DNA of 64,000 nucleotides from the NCBI GenBank assembly GCA_037157565.1, contig JAZHRO010000014.1, positions 96,193,501 to 96,257,500 on the forward strand, written 5' to 3'. Positions 57,840-64,000 of the stretch are shown here, in pieces (within the stretch, counting starts at the first letter, position 1; every line of letters starts with the position of its first letter). The notes under the pieces were generated by a model. That model had not been told where the DNA came from. It made no database searches and saw only the letters and a program-made list of their open reading frames with translations. Source of the stretch: Thalassia testudinum. Lineage: Eukaryota > Streptophyta > Magnoliopsida > Alismatales > Hydrocharitaceae. The position numbers and the translations under genes were made by a program.

Positions 57840-59236
57840 CCGACTGAAAGTGGTTCCCGCCTCTCAAGCTAACCCAGCCAGTCTGGTTACGAGTTGACTG
57901 AGGGGAAGGTTCTTCCTTTGGCTTACGCCTCCGGTTCCGTTAACCCCTGAGCCGCAGTCGTTTGACACTACCCCACAGACTTAGTCACCAGGTTTAGCAA
58001 GAGAGGTTAAAAACACCCAGTAGTATGACAACGAACTCGGGTTGATTTCGTATTTTAAAATTAATTTAAACCCGTTTTGTCCAGTGGGGTTTGTGGTGAG
58101 TGACCCACAAGGTGACCAAGCTCACTGGCTAACTAGACTTGATTAAGTCTAGGTTAGCCTACAGTGTGGTCTCTAAGTTGTAGCCCTAAAGATTCAACCT
58201 AAGTTTCATGCGCTTCTAGGTTTTTCTTTTATTTTTCTATTTCAGCAGACCACAAAAGTAATGTTCGTTCTCTCATAGTAATTGGAATCCAATTAACTTG
58301 AAATTTTACATGTAAATTCCCTTTCAACTAGCTTTTCAGAGAATATTTTCTTGGAATTTTTACTATTTCAACCAACTTTTTAGGAAATTTTGAACGTCAA
58401 GGGGTCAGATTTGGAATTTTGACCCCTGGTCGGTTTTTCATTTTGAAACAGTATCAATTGACATTCAAAAATTTGGGAAAAATATGGAAAATAAATCCAA
58501 TTATATCAGCTTTCAAACCCCACCATTTTTAGTCAAAACAGATTCATGGATTGCTCAGAATCACTTTTTGAAATTTGAAAAATTTTGAATCTGGGTCAGT
58601 TTGACCTCGGCGCCCTTCATGAATTTTCAAAAATTGTATACTTGGAATCTTTTAAAAGAATGGTGGCGTTTGAAAGGTGGTTTGAAAAGGAAAGTTTGGC
58701 CCGAATTTCAGAATTTTTTTCTTACTAATTTTTCGGCAATCGAATTTTTAATTTAGACTTGAAATCTGGCTGAAAATTAGATGATGGTAGAAAAGCTTTT
58801 AAAGTGGTTTGAACTTAAAATCTAAGCTTTCCACCACAAAGAAAATGTTTTTTTTTCAATACTTTTGCACGTTTTTTTTTTCAAAAAGAAAATTTCAAAG
58901 GATTCAACGAAAATATCTTTTTTTTTTCTTTTTCAAACTAACCTAGATTCGAAAGGAAGCCTAATCTAGATTTTTTTCGAAATTTTCTTTTTGATTTTTT
59001 TTTCTTTTTCAAGAGAATGAGTAAAATCCATTTTTTTCACAAAGAATTTTTCAAAGGAAATTGCAGAAAGTAAAACCTAATAAAAAGAGAATGATGATGT
59101 GCACTTGGATTGTTTTCCGCACTCGTTGTGTGCACAGATCCCATTTTTCTTCCGTTTTTCCTGTACATCAAAACCAAAGTAGAGAGAAATTTGTCAGTGA
59201 TAGTCTCAAAGATCGAAATCAAGAAAAATGACGTTT
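57840..59236 (-). other. Leader of the Athila/Tat-type element
   Basis: Non-coding, AT-rich DNA between gag and the primer-binding site, with many TTTTTC and GAAATTTT runs. No RNA gene or frame was recognised. Confidence 0.65.
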
Positions 59237-59256
59237 CCTCCTTGGCAACAGTGCCA
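59237..59256 (-). promoter_or_regulatory. Primer-binding site of the Athila/Tat-type element
   Basis: Minus strand TGGCACTGTTGCCAAGGAGG, two bases from the LTR start at 59259. It resembles the tRNA-Asp-type site TGGCGCCGTTGCCGGGGA with some changes, which fixes 59259-61433 as the 5' LTR of the left unit. Confidence 0.8.
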
Positions 59257-59258
59257 TT

Positions 59259-61433
59259 TGACAGAAACCATTTTTACGCATTTTGAAAGTCGTCGGAATC
59301 GTAGTATAGTCACGTAAAAATGTTCGTCAAAAATTAAGTTTGTAAAAATAATGACACTTGAGTCCCAGTCGTTCATCTCTAGGAGGAATTTGTTTTACTT
59401 TTGAAATCGATCTTTTTGCCATTCTACTTTATTTAGAATCACATGCCAGTTCGTGATTATTACGTATCTAAGTACGACATGCTTAGTTGCAAGAATATTA
59501 GGAGTTAGAAACAGGCAACTTGAATCACGCAAATATGATAGCAATCAATAAGCTCATGGTGATTTCACAACATGGAGACATATATATATATAAAGGCATT
59601 TTCTCATTCATTCAGAAGGTGAGTTGTTTGCAACAAAAACTGTAGAAGAAAGCTTATACAGGAATGATTAGAATGTAAATCAAGCTACCAGAAAATGATT
59701 GCATACAAGATTCAATGGGGAGATTTTGCATGCATCATTGGGGGAGAAGTAAGACTACGCTATTAAGCAGTAAACTACAAAGAGCATAAACTAAATCTAG
59801 CAGAACAAAAGGGCATTCAGAAGTGGTCCTCGATGGCCTTGGAGTGGTCGGGAGGAGAATGAGGGGCGGCCAATGTAGCTTAGGCCGACCGTCTGAGAGA
59901 GGGAGGATTGATCTAGCATCCTGGCATGATGTTCTCGATGGTGGTGGTGAGCTCATGGAGGTGGAGTGGCTAACCTAAGTGATGGTGGGTGTGCATGGAA
60001 CCAATGGAGTGAGTGGTGCCAATGGAATCCAAGGGATGTGAATGGGTGCACTTGGCTGCCCATAGGGTATTTTTATAGACCCAATGGCTTCCCTCTAGAG
60101 AGGTGTCAAACTCTCTAGAGAGAGTCCAAGAGTGGCTGGCCACATGAGGAGAGTGGTGGTCTTTGAGATCCAAAAATTATGGATCTCAATTTGAATGCCT
60201 CTTGGTTGCTAAATTTGGTAGAGTTGGCGCCACTTCAAGAGAGCTCTAGAGAACTCTAGAGAAGTGTGTGTGTGTGTGTGGTCGTGCTCTAGGTGTCCAA
60301 GAGGTTTAGGTTACATCTTAAGGGGTTTGGGTAGGTATAGGTCTTGAATTAGGGTTACAAACCCTAATTTCTAAGGGGAAAATGCAACTAAACTTAACCT
60401 AAGTTTAATTGAATGAGTGTGAACCTAATTGATTGTGAAATAACTCAATTAGGTTGGGTTTAGGTCAATTAGACTCTCATTAAGTCCAATTGAACTTGTG
60501 TTGGTTGAGATATAAGCTTAATTGGACTCAATGAGTCCAATTGACTTAGGTGAATGTAATTGACTTTGCTCTAAGTCAATTGGGTTTTGTGAGGACCTAA
60601 TTAGGTTCTTAGGTAGGTCTAGAGGTGATGTATTGGGGTTAGGACACCTTAATTTAGGTTCTTATGGGGTTGGGATTAGGTCTAGGGAGCTAGAGATCCA
60701 AAATCAAGACTTGAATATCAAAATAGGGACTGGAGACCAGTATCAGATGTCCAACAATGTGATCAGATGACTTATACTCAAAAATCAGAAGTCCAGACTT
60801 CAGTTTTGGATGTCCAATTTGAGTCAGGGGGAAATCATGGTTCTGTTTTGGGTATTCTGCAGAAATTGGACGTCTAACAAAGTGTCTGGACATCTAATAA
60901 CACTGCACAAGTTGGTTTGAGGTGTGCGAGAGGTGACCAAAGGTCCTGGACATCATATAACTTATCTAGACATCCAGATAAGGGTTGTAACTAGGGTTTT
61001 ATGGCTTCCTAGGGTGTTGTGACCTAATCTAAAGGTCGCTAAGGCTTAGCGATGTCTCTAGGCTATCCTAAAGCTAGGATGGACCTAAGCTCTTCATATT
61101 TTACTACTTTATTTCTACTTAATAGAATAGCAAACCTTTAACTCCCTTACATTATTATTCCTACATCTAATCTAAGCCTTCCGCTCCATCTCTGCTGCAA
61201 CTCCCGTTATTCCTGATCCTGCTTCAGATCCTGCTCCAGATCCAGCTCCAGATCTGCTTATTGCCTGCAATCGACGTAATGCACTTAATCAGCACATTAT
61301 AACATTATTTTATGCATAGCTAAAGTAAAGCAGTAAAGATACAGATAATGCTTATGCATGCGTGAATTACCCTAACTATGCTAAGTTCTAGCTTAATCTA
61401 GGTCAATTAAGACCTATGATTACTACGCAATCA
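59259..61433 (-). repeat. Central LTR shared by two tandem units
   Basis: 2,175 bp, from TGACAGAAACC to ACGCAATCA. On its left is a primer-binding site (it is the 5' LTR of the unit 47492-61433). On its right is the polypurine tract and 3' region of another unit (it is also a 3' LTR). It carries the palindrome AATTGGACTCA/TGAGTCCAATT with one base between the arms (60519-60541), GAC-type pairs at 60746/60766 and 60869/60889, and a short (GT)n at about 60266-60280. Confidence 0.85.
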
Positions 61434-63500
61434 TACCCCCATGCCTAAATCTTGCTAGTCCCTAGCAAATGCAAGACTAAATTATTTACAGCAAGGGTCC
61501 CTAAGGGACTGATTATTTTATCAAGTGTATGCATGGAGATTTTTCTCCTTTTTGTTTTCATCCTATGCTCTAGAAATCCAGACAATTGTGAAAGTGCAAC
61601 TATGTAGCTTTTGCAAGGATTCGAGTGAAAAATCGATTCACCTCAAGGTCCTGTACTTGACCCCTAGTAAAAATTCTAGCGAGATAGGCAGACTTCTTCC
61701 CTCGGGGTATTAAAAATATTCTATGATTTTCACCTCGACTTTAGGCTTAGGTAGAGAATCTCTAAGGGAAAAGATTATATATTTGGTGGCTCACTCTCAC
61801 TTGGTGCTACATAGAGACTAGTACTACAGAATCTAGATTCCTGGATTACTAAGTTACTCAACTCAGAGAAAGTCGAGAAAAACTATGCTCCCTTTTGATT
61901 CCTTTGTATCTATTCTCTCTTTGCCTTTTTATTTTTCATTTCTTTCTTTTTCTTATAGCTCACAACCTCTCCAGATTCACATATACAATCAGTATTTGGT
62001 CATCTCACTTGGGATTAACACTTTAATTGAGTTCTCATAATCCTAACACTAAGTCGGAATTCATTAGCTAGTATTTGGGCAGTTAGAAACACAAGAAAAA
62101 TAGGTTAAGGCTGTATTTGGTGGTTCTCAAATTTGTTTGGTGGTATTGCCTCAATGCAACTGAACTAAATATTCACACTTTTTTCTTTGCTTTTTCTTCT
62201 TTTTCTAATTTTTTCAATATTTCCTTTTTTTCTCTCTTTTTTTTTCTTTCTTTGTTTTTTTTTCAACATAACACAACTAGCACACATCCATGAACTTTAT
62301 TGAGGAGGCTTTATTAGGGATTGGTGGTACCCAAGAGACATTGGGTGGCTTATTTGCTGGATGTGCCTACTCACGGTACCGGGGGAGACGGATAGGACGG
62401 TGTATTTCTGACCTTGACATCAATACCCTCCTTCAGCTGAGGATTCCGTAAAGAATGGTCATAACCATCCACCTTAGCCCTAGTTTTAAGAAAACTTGCT
62501 CTCCGCGTATTTGCCTTATTTGGTGGTTCTCAAAATTCACTCAGAGATGTATACGCAGGAACCGCAAGTGGAAACTATGCCTAATATTTGAGTATCATCA
62601 TCTAATTATCTAGGATTCCTGATTCCTTGCACTAATCTTATAGCATCAGTACACTTTACTCTTCTTCTCACACTATTTGGTGGATTTTTGGAAGAAAATC
62701 TGCCTGACTCCCAAAACACTATGTAGGGGTTCAGGAAAAGAAGCACTGCTTCTTCTCGACAGACTAAAGACGTTTATCAGCCTTCACCGTGAATCCATTG
62801 CAAATTCTACGTGTGTGTGAAAAGTTGTATTGGATTTTAGATTACAAGAATCAACTAGAGGATAAAGTCCTTAATGCATTCTCTTAAAAAAATAATCTTA
62901 TTCATGAGTGCAATATGTATATATGCTATGAACAGGCAACCTCGCATAATTTGTACTTCATGAAATTCCCATATCGTGTTACAATCAGCTTGACCCAAAA
63001 TTTAGAACAAAAGGTGAGCGGGTGAGTTGAAAGTGCCTGTTGTGGACGATTTCTAGCTCCAATGCAAGCATTGGAGGTGGCGTCGGTTGTTCTTTTATTT
63101 AAGGTCCTAAAGTACGTTTTACATGCAGCTTCAAGGTTTTCCTAAGTGTTGGCATAAAAATTCTTTAGTTTTGTTGTATCTACCCCCCCATTCCTAAGTT
63201 CTTGCATGTCCTCATGCATGAATATAAAAGAAAATAAATCTCGCAGAGGATGAGTGGGTAGAAGTCACTTGGAATTGCTCCTGAAAATATACATTTAGCA
63301 TCGACCAACCTGTTAGCATGCAGTATATGAAAAGGAAATATTCTAAAAGAAAAACATGCTATGTATAAAAATGGTTATGATGGTGAAATGTGGGATATAT
63401 GCTATCTATATGTGCTAAGTTTAACGCCACTAACTGGGTGAGAACTCAATCACACGTACTCAATAAGGTGGACAATCTTGTCAGGTGGAGGAGGTTCCTG
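61434..63500 (-). other. Polypurine tract and 3' region of the second tandem unit
   Basis: Closely parallels 49682-51714 base for base with scattered changes and small gaps, including the polypurine tract at 61434-61445 and the second TACCCCCCCA run at 63181-63190. It is non-coding. Confidence 0.8.
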
Positions 63501-64000
63501 AGCCAAAAATGGCTTGAGGCACTGGCAATTAACCATGGATATATGCCCAGATTTTGGGTCCTTGATTTGGACTGCCCCGTTAGGATATGGATAAATCACA
63601 ATATACAGGCCAGTCCATTTGGACATGAGCTTCCCTGCGAACATTTTCAGCTGTGAATCAAACAACAAGACTCGCTGGTTGGGCGTGAATGCTTTCCTTC
63701 GGATGTGGCAGTCATGAAAGGCCTTAGTCTTCTCCTTGTTTATTAATGCATTCTCATTAGCATCCCATTGGATCTCTTCTAATTCGCTGCGCTGGAGTTT
63801 CCATTCTTGACCTCCTGCATCGAGGTCAAGGTTGCACTTTCGCACCGCCCAAAAGGCACGGTGTTCCAGCTCTACAGAAAGGTGACAAGCCTTGCCATAT
63901 ACCATGCGATATGGTGACATTCCGAGTGGGGCCTTGTATGTGGTCCAATATGCCCAGAGTGCATCAACTAATTTATCAGACCAATCCTTCCTATCTGGTC
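63501..64000 (-). pseudogene. Integrase C-terminal end of the second tandem unit (partial)
   Basis: Minus strand: MSPYRMVYGKACHLSVELEH, RKAFTPNQRVLLFDSQLKMF, VQIKDPKSGHISMVNCQCLK. This is the same part of pol as 51729-52200 and is open for 156 codons. The window ends before the catalytic core, so it cannot be told whether this copy keeps its acidic triad. The unit continues to the right. Confidence 0.85.

Overview
This window looks like plant nuclear DNA from a repeat-rich, probably heterochromatic region of a flowering plant; the species cannot be told from the sequence. The evidence is the set of plant-type transposable elements (a Tekay/Del-like chromovirus, Athila/Tat-like Ty3 elements, CACTA elements with TNP2 and Transposase_24 genes), GT-AG exon remnants, and decayed pieces of plant host genes. 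The one clearly intact protein gene is the 1,607-codon Gag-Pol of a young LTR retrotransposon. No tRNA, rRNA, CRISPR or bacterial feature was seen.

Layout. 1-4450: AT-rich remnant of old Ty3 material with a primer-binding-site-like motif. 4451-15954: a CACTA transposon flanked by CCA, carrying a TNP2 transposase pseudogene and a seven-exon Transposase_24-type pseudogene, separated by a 33-bp tandem repeat and a long purine tract, and interrupted by a solo LTR (5879-8505, TAAGG duplication). 17387-17935: the left end of a second CACTA family. 18661-20441: an EDR2-like (PH-START-DUF1336) pseudogene on the minus strand, truncated by the insertion of the intact retrotransposon (20447-30843, CATAA duplication, near-identical 2.7-kb LTRs). 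30849-38759: decayed DNA holding an RRM exon, a further exon-like piece, a CAG-rich minisatellite split by another solo LTR (32880-34479, TTGTA duplication) and a local duplication. 38765-41544: a third related solo LTR (CTAAA duplication). 41653-44845: a second CACTA coding region (Transposase_24 and TNP2 pseudogenes, minus strand). 44856-64000: Athila/Tat-type material on the minus strand, including an LTR-internal-LTR-internal tandem array that runs off the right edge.

How it fits together. This is a nest of insertions: LTR elements inside CACTA elements, inside a decayed host gene and inside a minisatellite. Three of the four target-site-flanked LTR insertions have collapsed to solo LTRs. 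Most of the nonsense codons checked in the CACTA genes can be read as C-to-T (or G-to-A) changes, as expected of long-methylated DNA.

Most interesting signal. The LTRs of the intact family carry palindromic GACGTC cores on a strict lattice of 20-bp and 12-bp steps: alternating 20/12 in the promoter-proximal array, and runs of 20 or 20/12/20 further in. The same lattice can be followed in the old solo copies at 5879-8505 and 38765-41544 although individual sites have decayed. Pairs with the same 20-bp spacing recur in the unrelated Athila/Tat-type LTRs at about 49.0-49.2 kb and 60.7-60.9 kb. This looks like an array for a cooperatively binding dimeric factor and is the best candidate here for something undescribed.
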